Origin: a virus
IMG/VR virus record: IMGVR_UViG_3300011113_000344
Span: 1 to 64,000 of that record
Direction: 5' to 3' (one strand)
DNA length: 64,000 nt
Positions 18,301-28,321 of this stretch are shown piece after piece. Every line of letters starts with the position of its first letter. The first letter of the stretch is position 1. Both the position numbers and the translations under genes were made by a program. Below the pieces are notes generated by a model that worked only from the letters and a program-made list of their open reading frames with translations, searched no databases and had not been told where the DNA came from.

Positions 18301-21159
18301 TCCGTCAATAAGATGTGTTTTGTATCTGTGATAAATAGACCCCCATTTTAACAATAAATGATATGGAATGAAATGTGTAGAACCAATTTCTCTAAATAAT
18401 GAGGATGTTAATATTGAAGTATTTTCAAATGTAATCTGGTCATCTAAGTCAATAAAAGGTAAAGAATTAAGTAAAAGATATGCCGAACCGGCATATTTAC
18501 CATTTACTGTGGATTTATTAAAATCATAGTAAAGTTGATTGTGAAAATATGGTGTGTTTAAAATTGAAACAGTATTTCCTGTCACGTTAACCGTATTTGA
18601 AAAGAAATTAGTTAAATTATTTCCTCCCGATTTTACCCATGAGTTTGGATTAATTGGTGACGATATAAAACCATTAGATGATTCATATTTTAATATTCCG
18701 TTAAATTTAAAATTATCATCACTAAAGGTTGTTTTGTTTATGTATCCCAAATATGTATTTGAATTAAATGGGTATATGTTTTTTCTATACGATTCTGGTT
18801 GATAATTTAACAAATAGTTATTTATTTTATCACTGTCTAATCCACCGTCTTTTATTGTAACGTTTAAATTATAACTTTCAAACTTGAAAGGTTCCTCTAA
18901 TATTTCAACCAAATAATTGGTTGTAGGTAAAGTGTCTTTGTATTTTGAAAATTTATCATAAGGTGATGAGATAAACAAATAACCACTGTATTCGGTTTGT
19001 GTTTTAGGGTTATTATTTTCGTCTAATTCGATTTTACCGTTTTCGTCTTTTTTTGTTTGTTGATATTCGACCCTAATAAAATCATCTATCGATTTTATTC
19101 TTTTAGCGATTTCTATCAAATCACCATCTTCTTCTATTGAATTTTTAATATTATTAAACTCTTCATTTGCCAACTCAGTTAACATTTCATTAGTAAATGA
19201 ATCAAACATTGTTAAAAATCTAGCTCTTTCATATATTTCATATAAAAATGACGCATAATCTTTATCAATATAAGGCACTCTACTTATAATAAAATCGGTC
19301 GTCGATATTGGTGAAATAGTGTTTAAGTCTACATTAGAATCAAATACATAATTAACATCATTTCTCGTTGGTTCGTTATTTACATTTGTTTCAACTCTAT
19401 TTGTGTTAATTTTAATGTACTCTTCCACAAAATCAACTTCAGGCCATTTAGTACTATCATATGATTCTAATTTATGAATAAGTTGTTCATCACCAGGATA
19501 CGCCATGACATTTATTTTACCTCCCTGTTGTGGTTTTGAAATTTCAGGCCACGGATAAATACTCTCTCCTTTGGATTCTTTTGAAAGATTTTTGACTGAA
19601 TTTTTTCTATTTAAAGAAGCAGTGAATGCTTTGTTGTGTACATCTTTCATTAATCTGATATAAACTTCAGCATTTGCTAATAAAACAGCGAACATATTTC
19701 TAATTGTTGGTTCAAACCCAAATCCTTCTTTTCCTTTGATTATTTCATTCATTCTAAACTCAACATCATCTTCCAATTTTTTTCTTTGTTCCTCGAATGA
19801 TTTTCTTATCTGAAAGATATCGTTAAAAATACCATCAATATTAATTACCACTTTTTTGTCAGTTAGTATTTTATAATATGTTGACGCACTTTTCAATTTT
19901 TTTATTGATATTTTTTTAAAATCACCAGTAGTATTGTTAGAAAGTGTTTGAGTAAACAATCTATTTTTTTCGATGGTTTCATTAAAATTTTTTATTAACA
20001 ATTCTAACGTTCCATTTTTATCACCAACTACGGTGTCCAATTTTGTTTTATCTTTTAATGAAGTATAATACCAAAATTCATCCTCACTTATCTTTTCAGA
20101 TTCATTGGATAAATTCTTTTTTGCCCAGGCTTTAAAGGAATTTTCGTAATTATTTATTGTTTCATCCAATTCTTTAACTCCTTGAAAAACACCCATATCA
20201 ACACTACTAAAAATTTGTTGTTCTAAAATTTTATCCAAACTTTCTGCTATGTAACCCATTTCTGTTAATGTTCTTACAGGAAATCCTTTTGGTATTAATC
20301 CCTTTTGTTCGTACTGTCTGTAAACAGATTTTAATATTTGATATCCTCTTGAAGAGTGAGATACTGTTTTTTCATATAATCCTGTTTTTTCATTAAAACT
20401 TGTGTTTTTGTTTTCTTCAACTAAAAACATGTAAGGACATGTTATTATTTGAGATAATGTAATGTCGTTCATCCAAGCATATGTTGAACCCACGAAAATG
20501 GTTGATATTTCAAAATTTCCATTTGATTCATTGAATCTTGATGAAAATTTTGTCATGTGTAACCTATACCTTATTGCTTTCCCATAATATCCTTTTACAG
20601 TTAGATAAAATATTGGCCACGGTAAATGAAAAAATGCCCTATACGGTGAATTGTCACTCGATTCGAATAATGTTTTACCTCTAACATCTATAAAACTTAT
20701 ATTAACAGTTGGAACAAAATTCGCTCCTTTAATTGAAATACTAATTGAATCAATACCAAAACTTTGACCACTAGTATCTTTAAATTGATTTTCACCAAAC
20801 GTCACATCGTAACCGTCTTTATAGTTCGATTCTTGACCTTGTATTGGTTTTGGAACAAATGAGTCTGTCCAAGTCGCATCAAAATTACCGTCTCCGGTTG
20901 CATTTTTTAAAAAATTTAAATTACCACCAGCAATTTGTGTCAATGTGTTTCCCTTATCGTTATCAGATATTAATACTGTTCTAGGTACTAAATCGGCTTC
21001 CAAGTTTACATACATAACCAAGTTCTCTTGTTTATGTCCTCTTGGTTGTATTTCTCCATTAGAATCTACAACACTATTTGGGTCAACATAAACAAGATTA
21101 TTTTGGTCAACTTTTACTAAAATATTTTCACTATTCGTGTAGTCTCTATTGTTCGCCAT
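15367..21159 (-). CDS. Giant baseplate protein with hub-like C-terminal region
   Basis: A 1930-residue virion protein. The N-terminal part (residues about 130-250: GIDSISISIKGANFVPTVNI, SPYRAFFHLPWPIFYLTVKG, NGNFEISTIFVGSTYAWMND) and a C-terminal part near residues 1650-1720 (CDITSMGNVMIQPTMFFYLK, FRGSYWITEVTHTIKSN) look like baseplate hub proteins of the gp27/gpD type, which end with such a beta segment. The middle is long, Asn/Ser/Thr-rich and probably helical to fibrous. It overlaps the gp53-like gene by 14 nt. A hub or hub-wedge connector role is inferred from context. Confidence 0.75.
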   Translation of the reverse strand: MANNRDYTNSENILVKVDQNNLVYVDPNSVVDSNGEIQPRGHKQENLVMYVNLEADLVPRTVLISDNDKGNTLTQIAGGNLNFLKNATGDGNFDATWTDSFVPKPIQGQESNYKDGYDVTFGENQFKDTSGQSFGIDSISISIKGANFVPTVNISFIDVRGKTLFESSDNSPYRAFFHLPWPIFYLTVKGYYGKAIRYRLHMTKFSSRFNESNGNFEISTIFVGSTYAWMNDITLSQIITCPYMFLVEENKNTSFNEKTGLYEKTVSHSSRGYQILKSVYRQYEQKGLIPKGFPVRTLTEMGYIAESLDKILEQQIFSSVDMGVFQGVKELDETINNYENSFKAWAKKNLSNESEKISEDEFWYYTSLKDKTKLDTVVGDKNGTLELLIKNFNETIEKNRLFTQTLSNNTTGDFKKISIKKLKSASTYYKILTDKKVVINIDGIFNDIFQIRKSFEEQRKKLEDDVEFRMNEIIKGKEGFGFEPTIRNMFAVLLANAEVYIRLMKDVHNKAFTASLNRKNSVKNLSKESKGESIYPWPEISKPQQGGKINVMAYPGDEQLIHKLESYDSTKWPEVDFVEEYIKINTNRVETNVNNEPTRNDVNYVFDSNVDLNTISPISTTDFIISRVPYIDKDYASFLYEIYERARFLTMFDSFTNEMLTELANEEFNNIKNSIEEDGDLIEIAKRIKSIDDFIRVEYQQTKKDENGKIELDENNNPKTQTEYSGYLFISSPYDKFSKYKDTLPTTNYLVEILEEPFKFESYNLNVTIKDGGLDSDKINNYLLNYQPESYRKNIYPFNSNTYLGYINKTTFSDDNFKFNGILKYESSNGFISSPINPNSWVKSGGNNLTNFFSNTVNVTGNTVSILNTPYFHNQLYYDFNKSTVNGKYAGSAYLLLNSLPFIDLDDQITFENTSILTSSLFREIGSTHFIPYHLLLKWGSIYHRYKTHLIDGYDILEGAINSSYVTKPLSGQTFFDNNSGYTFTITPKVSTTTGSTLNVSYTGYTSVGLSPFYQSIYSQIVNGYAHYNNSLGNSSYSANTLNNGIIHRVRTKTQMNYWDVIVDNTKYKTDEKTYTLLPSIGDYSSSKIFVYSNGSFDFVQQIGFRTLWFLDDTITNSFTGQTFPTPYEYFRTTGNTYSISTNYKKAIDLIGTFSPTILEYFESYFLDFASQKMNDELPYKPFNNLNFQKFQDILTRLSVIDKTNLPQDPTSLSNIDLLIDNLKRKQKEAAESITNSILGSNNLIQFSLSNPKEIDPFILYGMTKSNPDTTYLTQSFSSSDINSTNQNFIKLYIGEDIDGYYLEFFSVNNIKLTEDNIKTHRPLAQIYGGYRKNGGTTSRSSFLNYLKNEIIIKNTGGDITSKGSDIRFKHFLTQLLINFPKLDSKKSKNPASRIDMFRGYNSDNTKLELYNTFKSFNDKWTSGNSIGQRLLLEEFLFLDKANRDIGDKLYLNIDRFTNLLHPKNVKQSLYGAISMLIQGTGLDMRALPAYINFYGNNVNVKNKIRPSKKVASDLFGTFLEVDYQESTPKIIIQLVGNNSKRLDMSNSKPYKFTDDGFYIGSQNNNPLLITSLENFSRNDLSKSNRVVAFEVSFGDQNQGIFKGLTLDQSSLKNTSESFLVLENLARSASGAGVYNVDVSLFDYYKQASYKCDITSMGNVMIQPTMFFYLKNVPMFRGSYWITEVTHTIKSNNISTTFSGTRIPYTSLPDPTDSFVASYRILFDKIQSKASRIIKQRESNKTDTQETVVYQKINYITDRGGKIIQGEQIIDKLEDVGINKFGVPFNGFNEQRTIQKVRNNNQVWLRGLVVQMGGTGYTINDTTSMNIANGIKFSDIQNTDYKYFMVNFQLSRQITAELIRTAKTTFKNPNNNKTVVVNPNYQLDSSSGTIVAEGPVAIGPISSTYGIALSKKLMSELKLFDGDVVYFNME

Positions 21160-21472
21160 AATACAAGTTATATAATTCTACATTTCTTTTGTAGTCTTGT
21201 AAAGAAATAACTAATGGAAAAGGAATACGTAAAACAAAATTATCAGGTATCTCAAACTCCAATCCACCAACAGTTGGATTGGCTTGGAGAATTAACCAAC
21301 CAAAGACGGGTGAACCATAATGGTCCAAAGATAATCTATCTAATCTGTCTCTACCTTTTTTAAAGAACATATACTTGTCTGTTGTTTTTATTGGTATTTC
21401 AATACCGGGAACAACTCTAAAAGAACCATCTTCTATAAAAAACTGATATCTATCAAAATACTGCCTACTCAT
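21146..21472 (-). CDS. Baseplate wedge protein, gp53/LysM-like
   Basis: A 108-residue protein with the LysM-like segment DRLDRLSLDHYGSPVFGWLI leading to LQANPTVGGLEFEIPDNFVL and RIPFPLV, the pattern of T4 gp53 and similar small baseplate proteins in which a LysM fold fixes neighbouring wedges. It lies between the two giant baseplate genes, overlapping each (1 nt with the upstream one, 14 nt with the downstream one), which suggests coupled translation and assembly. Confidence 0.8.
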   Translation of the reverse strand: MSRQYFDRYQFFIEDGSFRVVPGIEIPIKTTDKYMFFKKGRDRLDRLSLDHYGSPVFGWLILQANPTVGGLEFEIPDNFVLRIPFPLVISLQDYKRNVELYNLYYGEQ

Positions 21473-24400
21473 TATTTTTTTCTATAAAAATTTAATTTAT
21501 TTGTCACTTCATTTGATTCTGAAAATATTTTAGTTGATTCATTTATAATTGTTCCATTTGTTTCATCCGATATGGTTATAACATCAAAGTTTATTTCTTT
21601 ACCATTTTTTCTGTCTTTAAATTTTGTAAATTTAAAATCCTTTTTATTCGGTACATTAATAAAACTTTGTAATCTTGTTTTTAACTTGTTCTTTACTGTT
21701 TCAGGATAAAAAGATGTATCAGTAAAAAGATTCATGAATGAGTCTATTTTATCAAATAATAATTGACTGATAATAAAATCAAAATCAGAAGATTGTATTG
21801 TTGGATTTAAAAAAGTAATGTTTGTCGATAAATCAACAGTTAATTTTGAATGATTTTCTTCAATATACGTTATACATGACTCATATTCCTTATATAATAA
21901 ATCTGAAGTAAATCCCGAAAACTGAAGGCTTTTTACTGTGTCATTGTCGATAGTAGAATCTTTTGCATTTTTTATAACAAAGTTTAATTTATCTAATGTT
22001 TTTATTAAATCGTTTCTCGATTCTTCTAATTCCTTTAATATTTTAACATCAGAAATCTCATCTACTTTTTCCTGAATTACCTTTTTAATAAATGGTTTTA
22101 TTATTTTTTCATTTGTATCTGTTAACAAAGAACCTGTGATTACTTTGTCAAAAGTAAACAAATTTGATAAATATGTTGTTGATGAATTATCAATAAAATT
22201 ATTTAACGCCAGTTCCAAACCTTCAGAATAAACAGATAATTCTTTTCTTTTTTCATGTAAACCAAATAATTCCAATACTTTACCAGGTGTTGGCGACGTT
22301 GAGGTATAAACATCATATTGGAATATTGGTCTATAATCATTTTTTAATAACATTGTTGTTATGTCTTTCCCGTATTTTGTATATATTTGATTGTATATTG
22401 AAACATATTTTTCAAAATAATTTTTTGTTAAATCAAAAAGGTTTGTTACTAATTCTGTGTAACTTATTTTTTCAACGTTCGTTGTATTTCCACTAGGCAC
22501 ACCCATGTAATTATTTTGGGTAATATTTTTATTGTTTTTTATTAAATCTGCGGTTGGTGTAATATTGTAGTATGATTGGTTTAGTTTATCTAAAAAATCT
22601 TTTGTAAATTCTTCAGGTGTCATTCCACCAATTGTTTCATTTGTTGAAATTGACCTTTCATCGTACATTTCGGTATTCGCAAAGAAATTAGACGATAACG
22701 CGTTTTGAAGTCTTTCAACGGGTTTAGATAACCCATGACCACCAATGAATGAAACTTGTAACGTAACACTTGCAACCATCGGTTGAATACCGATACCTTC
22801 GGGATTTAAATCCCAAAGTATTTGTCCACCATCATCGTAACTAATTTGAACATCTCTTATTACTACTTTTGAGTGATAAAAATCACCGATTCTAATTACA
22901 CAAATTGGTGGTGGACCAAAAGATGTGTTTCTTGCGTTTAAATCTGAATCTTCAGATATACCTTTTATCGGTATTGTGTCACCAGGTCTAACACACTGTA
23001 ATAAAAATGTTAACCTACTATTTAAACCTTCAGGTGTCATCGAGTGAAAAGCAGGGTGGAAATATTTTAATTTGTCTTTAAGGGACTTAAAAGATATGGG
23101 GTCGGTTTCTTCTAATTTTTTAAAATAAAAACATTCTGAAAGAGTTTTTGCAATGACTCTTTTTATTGGGTCAATTGGTGGTTTTTTGGATGGTTGTGAA
23201 ATTGGTATTTTACCATTTGGTTCTACTGTCGTAACTGGATTAGTTGGATTATTTTTTGGTTGAGATGCCGGTTGTTCGGTTCTTGAACGATTTTCATATT
23301 TCAATTCGAATGTCGTTTGTCTACAATAAAATGATATTGGTGAATATGTACCAAGTTCTCTAACTTTTATAAAATCTTTACCTATACAGTTTGTTTCGGG
23401 TTGTCCACCAGTAAAATTTTCACCGTAATTAACTGATTCAACAATAATTTTACCATCATAATCATATCCAAAGTCTTTGATTTTATATTCTTTTATTATC
23501 TCAATTGGTTTTCCTCTTTCGATAATTAATTTATCATTATCCCCAAGATTTTTATTTGTTGGTGTTAAATCACTTATCCATATCATATTTGGTTTTTTTC
23601 CTCCATTCGATATAGTATCAAATATATCTTGTAAAACACTATGACTTCTCCTAATCGCTAATCTTTCGTTATAGTCAGAGGAAGCCGAAGAAGATGCTGA
23701 AGATGAAATTTTAATACGAATGTCTTCTGCTGTTTTACCAGATAGTTTTGATTTTAATTCATTAAGAGAAGATTGGTAATCGGAATATCCCGAAGTCGCT
23801 TTATCGAAATAGTCTCCGATTTTTGTTTTTTGCTCATCGATTAAAGATTGAGTAATTGTTACATTTTCATTACCAAAAATATAACTTTTTTCTTTTTTAA
23901 CTTGAACATCGTTTTGTGAAAATCCTGTTAATTGTTTGATAAGAGTATCTAACTGATTAATATATGTTGTTTTTCTTGTTGGTATATAAGAATTATATAA
24001 TTCTGAATAATTTCGTGATGTTTCTAATGATTTGCTATTTGGGTCGGGCCTATCATTATCAAATTTTAAATTGAAAGTTTTTTGAGTTGGTGGACCACAT
24101 TCATCTTTAACAGTAGGTGTTACCGGTGTTTCTACAACCGGCGGTTCTGTTGTTACTTTATATTGTTGAATAAATTCGGGGTCTTTTCCTTTGTCTAAAA
24201 AATTTTGTAATAGTTTTATATCGTTAGAATCTAATTGTGTGTATCTTCTAACTAAATCATAAAAATCTAATTCTTCACAACCAGCAAAAAACGCATTAAT
24301 GTAGTTTTCTGCTTCATCGTCGCTCATCCCTTTAAAGTGTTCTCTGACCAACAAATTTAAAATACTTGGATGGTCAACAATGACTTTAAAACTTATTGTC

Positions 24401-26319
24401 CCCGTTCTACTTGTGTCTTGATATGTGTAAATTGGTTCAGGTCTACCTAAAAAGGTATTGTCTTGCCATCTAGCCGCATTATTCTCATTTACTTTCAAAT
24501 CATAAGGAGGAAACCACATAACCCTACCTCCATTGTTACCTCTTTCACAATATGGTAAATCGTTATATGTGAACCCCATTGTGTTTGAAGTTTTCCATGC
24601 CAAGTTTTCAATTGAAAACATATATTTTTTAGCATAAAACCCATCACCAGGTGGTCCTTGAAATATATTTGTTGAATTTTTTGCCCCAAATGAATTATTT
24701 CCCGTTGAGTCATAATTACCACTAGACATTGGTGCGATATTAATGTTCCATGGTCTACTGTCACCACCCATAACACTATCGTCAAATTTTCTAAGGTTTG
24801 CCGTTTTTTTCATTGTGTCGGTGTAATTCATGTATGACCTATCTTTTGTCCATACTCTACAATATTCTGCTCCTGTTTCTTGATTAAATTTATCGACAAA
24901 TTTTATTGCCGAACCTCTAGATAACATTGAGTCCCCTTCTTTGAAAATTCTACTTGTTTGGTCAATAACGTTACCGACGTGCGTTCTCGATGCAATACCG
25001 TCTTTAGGCATTGAATTCAAAATTTCTTGTGTTAAACCAAGAATAGAATCTTCTCTAAAATCGTAGTTCGTTGACTTTGAATCGTTATATCCATTAGCCT
25101 CTTGTGATTGAAATTCATTATTATATAACCCAATTTTATTTTGAGAGTTTTTACTTATCCATGTTAATTTACCACTAATTTGACCACCCTGAGTTATATT
25201 TCTTTGTTTTTCAAATAAATTTGCTTGAACAGGGTCAAACATTAAACTTAAATAGTAACTACTTTTTACAACTCTGTCATTAAAATCTGACATTGTATAT
25301 TTAACGTCCTCACCTCTATCATCACCAATATACGCAACCCCTTTTGGTGCTTCTAAACCTAATAAATTTCTTACACCGGCACCAACCCTATCAGTAAAAT
25401 TAAATAATTTTGATGATTGTTGTGAACGGGCGGTGGTTGTATAATTTGGGGCGTATTTTGAATATGACAGTTGGTCATATAGTGTTTGTCTTTGTCCTTC
25501 CCCCATGTATTCAACAAATAAATCGGAAGGTTTCCTCCCCAATTTTGGTCTTCTTTCTATCCCAATTAAACTTCCTAAAACACCCGTAACATCTTGTAAA
25601 ATGGCACCGGTCTCTGTTCTTGGTGTTGGTCTATTTTCAATTGGATTTCTTGGGTTTGTTAAATAATCACCAGGTATTTCACTAAATGGAAATTCAAGTC
25701 CGGCAACTGTTTGAAGGAAATCAACACCCTTACCTATTAAAGTTTTATCAACAGTAATTTTATAGTTTTTTTGAACTAAAGGTTCTCTACCTGTAACGAG
25801 ATTTATCGCAGTAGCAGTGTTACCTTCCAACGCATCGATTAATCTAACCCTACCTAAAGTTGCGGATGTTAAGTTTTGTTGTATTCTTGCGAAAACGGGA
25901 CCTAATTTATTTTCTCGAATATTTTGAGTCGCGAATTTCATTAATCTTGAATCGTTTTCAAAATTTTGACCACCCATTATTCCAATTAAATTGGGGGATT
26001 GTGTCATCGTAAACGAATCAAGATAACCGTCAGATATATCTCCATTATTAATCCAAGCCAACATTGGTAGCGTTGTATCGGTATATTCTTCTATTGTATT
26101 ATCAGGTGCTCTGTATAAATTTTGACCAAAAGTATTTGCAAAAAATACCGACCAATTTGTTTTTACATCACCGGGGTCAACATTTGCAAAATTATTTAAA
26201 TTTTGAACAACATAATTGGTATCCGTAAACGTTTGTGGTCCGTTCGGTCTATTTAAAGTTTTTGAAATTAAATAATCTCTAAAAACCTTGGTGTTATTAA
26301 AATCTAAGTATGTTGGCAT
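21472..26319 (-). CDS. Giant baseplate/tail structural protein with OmpA-like segment
   Basis: A 1615-residue virion protein of no recognised family. The N-terminal half has ordered beta-rich parts (residues about 540-680: YMFSIENLAWKTSNTMGFTY, GGRVMWFPPYDLKVNEN). Near residues 860-905 there is a stretch (EDIRIKISSSASSSASSDYN, ERLAIRRSHSVLQDIF) that follows the OmpA peptidoglycan-binding pattern of x-x-N-x-x-L-x-x-R-R. Another conserved-looking region near 1190-1250 reads VASVTLQVSFIGGHGLSKPV. It lies between the tape measure and the gp53-like gene and is probably a baseplate component that touches the cell wall (inference). Confidence 0.7.
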   Translation of the reverse strand: MPTYLDFNNTKVFRDYLISKTLNRPNGPQTFTDTNYVVQNLNNFANVDPGDVKTNWSVFFANTFGQNLYRAPDNTIEEYTDTTLPMLAWINNGDISDGYLDSFTMTQSPNLIGIMGGQNFENDSRLMKFATQNIRENKLGPVFARIQQNLTSATLGRVRLIDALEGNTATAINLVTGREPLVQKNYKITVDKTLIGKGVDFLQTVAGLEFPFSEIPGDYLTNPRNPIENRPTPRTETGAILQDVTGVLGSLIGIERRPKLGRKPSDLFVEYMGEGQRQTLYDQLSYSKYAPNYTTTARSQQSSKLFNFTDRVGAGVRNLLGLEAPKGVAYIGDDRGEDVKYTMSDFNDRVVKSSYYLSLMFDPVQANLFEKQRNITQGGQISGKLTWISKNSQNKIGLYNNEFQSQEANGYNDSKSTNYDFREDSILGLTQEILNSMPKDGIASRTHVGNVIDQTSRIFKEGDSMLSRGSAIKFVDKFNQETGAEYCRVWTKDRSYMNYTDTMKKTANLRKFDDSVMGGDSRPWNINIAPMSSGNYDSTGNNSFGAKNSTNIFQGPPGDGFYAKKYMFSIENLAWKTSNTMGFTYNDLPYCERGNNGGRVMWFPPYDLKVNENNAARWQDNTFLGRPEPIYTYQDTSRTGTISFKVIVDHPSILNLLVREHFKGMSDDEAENYINAFFAGCEELDFYDLVRRYTQLDSNDIKLLQNFLDKGKDPEFIQQYKVTTEPPVVETPVTPTVKDECGPPTQKTFNLKFDNDRPDPNSKSLETSRNYSELYNSYIPTRKTTYINQLDTLIKQLTGFSQNDVQVKKEKSYIFGNENVTITQSLIDEQKTKIGDYFDKATSGYSDYQSSLNELKSKLSGKTAEDIRIKISSSASSSASSDYNERLAIRRSHSVLQDIFDTISNGGKKPNMIWISDLTPTNKNLGDNDKLIIERGKPIEIIKEYKIKDFGYDYDGKIIVESVNYGENFTGGQPETNCIGKDFIKVRELGTYSPISFYCRQTTFELKYENRSRTEQPASQPKNNPTNPVTTVEPNGKIPISQPSKKPPIDPIKRVIAKTLSECFYFKKLEETDPISFKSLKDKLKYFHPAFHSMTPEGLNSRLTFLLQCVRPGDTIPIKGISEDSDLNARNTSFGPPPICVIRIGDFYHSKVVIRDVQISYDDGGQILWDLNPEGIGIQPMVASVTLQVSFIGGHGLSKPVERLQNALSSNFFANTEMYDERSISTNETIGGMTPEEFTKDFLDKLNQSYYNITPTADLIKNNKNITQNNYMGVPSGNTTNVEKISYTELVTNLFDLTKNYFEKYVSIYNQIYTKYGKDITTMLLKNDYRPIFQYDVYTSTSPTPGKVLELFGLHEKRKELSVYSEGLELALNNFIDNSSTTYLSNLFTFDKVITGSLLTDTNEKIIKPFIKKVIQEKVDEISDVKILKELEESRNDLIKTLDKLNFVIKNAKDSTIDNDTVKSLQFSGFTSDLLYKEYESCITYIEENHSKLTVDLSTNITFLNPTIQSSDFDFIISQLLFDKIDSFMNLFTDTSFYPETVKNKLKTRLQSFINVPNKKDFKFTKFKDRKNGKEINFDVITISDETNGTIINESTKIFSESNEVTNKLNFYRKK

Positions 26320-26325
26320 CTATTA

Positions 26326-26333
26326 TATAAATA
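26326..26333 (-). promoter_or_regulatory. TATTTATA motif upstream of giant tail gene
   Basis: Exact TATTTATA on the sense strand, 6 nt before the ATG at 26319. Confidence 0.4.
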
Positions 26334-26350
26334 GATATTTTTTGATTTTT

Positions 26351-28294
26351 TTAACTAAATGTTCCAATATATTCTCTATAATCTGATGTCATCGCTATTT
26401 GATTCATAATTTCGTTTCTTATTGCATCTGCATTGACATTACTATTAATTGAAATTTCTAATTTTTTATTTTCACCAACAACGTTACCGCCTCTGTTTTT
26501 GGTTTCATCTATTGCGTAAATCGTGTCGTTTATACTTGGAATAATAATATCTTTTTGATTTGGTCTAATAATGGCATCTTCCACTTTTTTTGTTGTAAAA
26601 AAATCTTCTGCAAATTTTTGTCCTGAACTCTTAAGTTCTCCCTTTTTACCCGTTAAAAGTTGACCTATCTCATTTTGACCACTTTTTGTTTCATTTAAAA
26701 TTTCATTAGCATTTTTTAAATATTCATCCACTTTTGAAAGACCACCTCGAACACCACTAGCAAAATCAACTTTCATCATTGTAACTATTTCTGAAACATT
26801 AAGACCTATTTTTTGCATTTCAGTATATTGTTCTAACGCAATATCTTTGGCACTCATTTTTTCGAATACTTCTTGATTATTCAATAAAACTTGTACTTGT
26901 TCTCTATTTAATTCATCCAAAGCAACTCTTGTTTGGTTACCAAATTGTCCAAATAATCCCTGTGGAACGTCGATAACCATTTTACCACCCTCCATTCTCG
27001 ATAAGTTCGTAATAAACTCTTGTTGTTTTTCGTCAAGATTAAATCCTCCTGCCAATAAATCTGCAGATGCTGATGTTCTTTCAGCCGCTTTTATCGCGGT
27101 GGTTGATAATTCGTCCATACTCATGCCTAATTCACCAGCTAATGCCCTTGCTTTTCTTAAATTAACACCGGTGATTTCAAATTTACCCAATTCTGAATTA
27201 TATGTTGCTAAAGAACCTGCAACACCAATCATTGCTTCTTGTAATCCACCAGCATCGTTTGTTGCCATATACATCAGTTTTAAAGGGTCGTTAAAGTCTC
27301 CGATAGCCCCACCTATTGCCTGTAAATTCGCGGATAATCCAATTGCTTGGTCAGGGTCAAATAGTTTTTCGGCTAAAGTAAACACGTTTTGCATACTCAT
27401 TTTAAATTCAATAGATTTTTGAACCATTCTTGTTAATCCATCAAATCCATTTTTAAAACCGTATTGGTTTAAATTTTTCATGTTTGTTTCAATTTCTGAA
27501 ACAACTTTTCTTGCATTTAAACCTAAACTAATTGAGCTTGTACCAGCTTGATTTATTTTGTCTAAGGCATCTGCTGCACCAAAACCCGTTTTTTCGTATG
27601 TTCCAATCATCTTCCCAAGAGTATCTAAATCACCAACAAATGCTCTTGATGTTACAGCCATGTCTCCAATTACTTCTCTATTATATAAAGTAAATTTACC
27701 CTGTTCTTCTATCATTCCCGTAATTGTATCCTTAACATCCTCAAATCCATAACCCATAGATATCATTTGAGGTAAAGTTTCCACAATTTCGGTTCTTAAC
27801 CTTCTAGACAGTTCTCCTGAAATACCAATTTTTGAGTTTATCTGATTGTGTAAATCCCTTTCTTGTGTTAGTATTTCCGCACCCTTTGATGTCACCTCAG
27901 TTAACATGGATTTAAGAAAATTTGAACCCACATTTTTTAAATTCTCACCAAAATTACCTTTTCCAAAAAGACCACCGTCACCAAATGTTCCACTTATTAA
28001 TGATTGTACACCGTCAATGATTTCAGACGCTTGAATCATTTCTGAATCTTGTACTTTATACGATTGGACGCTTTGACTTAAATTTTGTATTTTTTTTAAA
28101 GGTTCAATATCAACAGAACCCGATGATGATTGAGACGGTGTGTTTACTTTATTTTGTGATGATGTATATTCATTCCAAGCTTGTAGAAATGCGGTTGACT
28201 CGGACGGGTCAATTGCCCCACACGCACTTATATATATTTGAAGATTACCTCCGCTTTGATTGGCTAATCTTCTAAAATCTCCAAGATTCCTCAT
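26351..28294 (-). CDS. Tail tape measure protein
   Basis: A 647-residue, mostly helical protein. Residues about 190-440 (ITGMIEEQGKFTLYNREVIG, GKMIGTYEKTGFGAADALDK, GGAIGDFNDPLKLMYMATND, KARALAGELGMSMDELSTTA) match the pattern of phage tape measure domains. The position, downstream of the tube and tail-chaperone-like genes and upstream of baseplate genes, is the standard place for a tape measure. At 647 residues it is near T4 gp29 (590), which suggests a tail of T4-like length. It would line the tube and set its length. Confidence 0.85.
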   Translation of the reverse strand: MRNLGDFRRLANQSGGNLQIYISACGAIDPSESTAFLQAWNEYTSSQNKVNTPSQSSSGSVDIEPLKKIQNLSQSVQSYKVQDSEMIQASEIIDGVQSLISGTFGDGGLFGKGNFGENLKNVGSNFLKSMLTEVTSKGAEILTQERDLHNQINSKIGISGELSRRLRTEIVETLPQMISMGYGFEDVKDTITGMIEEQGKFTLYNREVIGDMAVTSRAFVGDLDTLGKMIGTYEKTGFGAADALDKINQAGTSSISLGLNARKVVSEIETNMKNLNQYGFKNGFDGLTRMVQKSIEFKMSMQNVFTLAEKLFDPDQAIGLSANLQAIGGAIGDFNDPLKLMYMATNDAGGLQEAMIGVAGSLATYNSELGKFEITGVNLRKARALAGELGMSMDELSTTAIKAAERTSASADLLAGGFNLDEKQQEFITNLSRMEGGKMVIDVPQGLFGQFGNQTRVALDELNREQVQVLLNNQEVFEKMSAKDIALEQYTEMQKIGLNVSEIVTMMKVDFASGVRGGLSKVDEYLKNANEILNETKSGQNEIGQLLTGKKGELKSSGQKFAEDFFTTKKVEDAIIRPNQKDIIIPSINDTIYAIDETKNRGGNVVGENKKLEISINSNVNADAIRNEIMNQIAMTSDYREYIGTFS

Positions 28295-28307
28295 AAAATT
28301 GTTTACA

Positions 28308-28315
28308 TATAAATA
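28308..28315 (-). promoter_or_regulatory. TATTTATA motif upstream of tape measure gene
   Basis: Exact TATTTATA on the sense strand, 13 nt before the ATG at 28294. Confidence 0.4.
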
Positions 28316-28321
28316 TCAATT

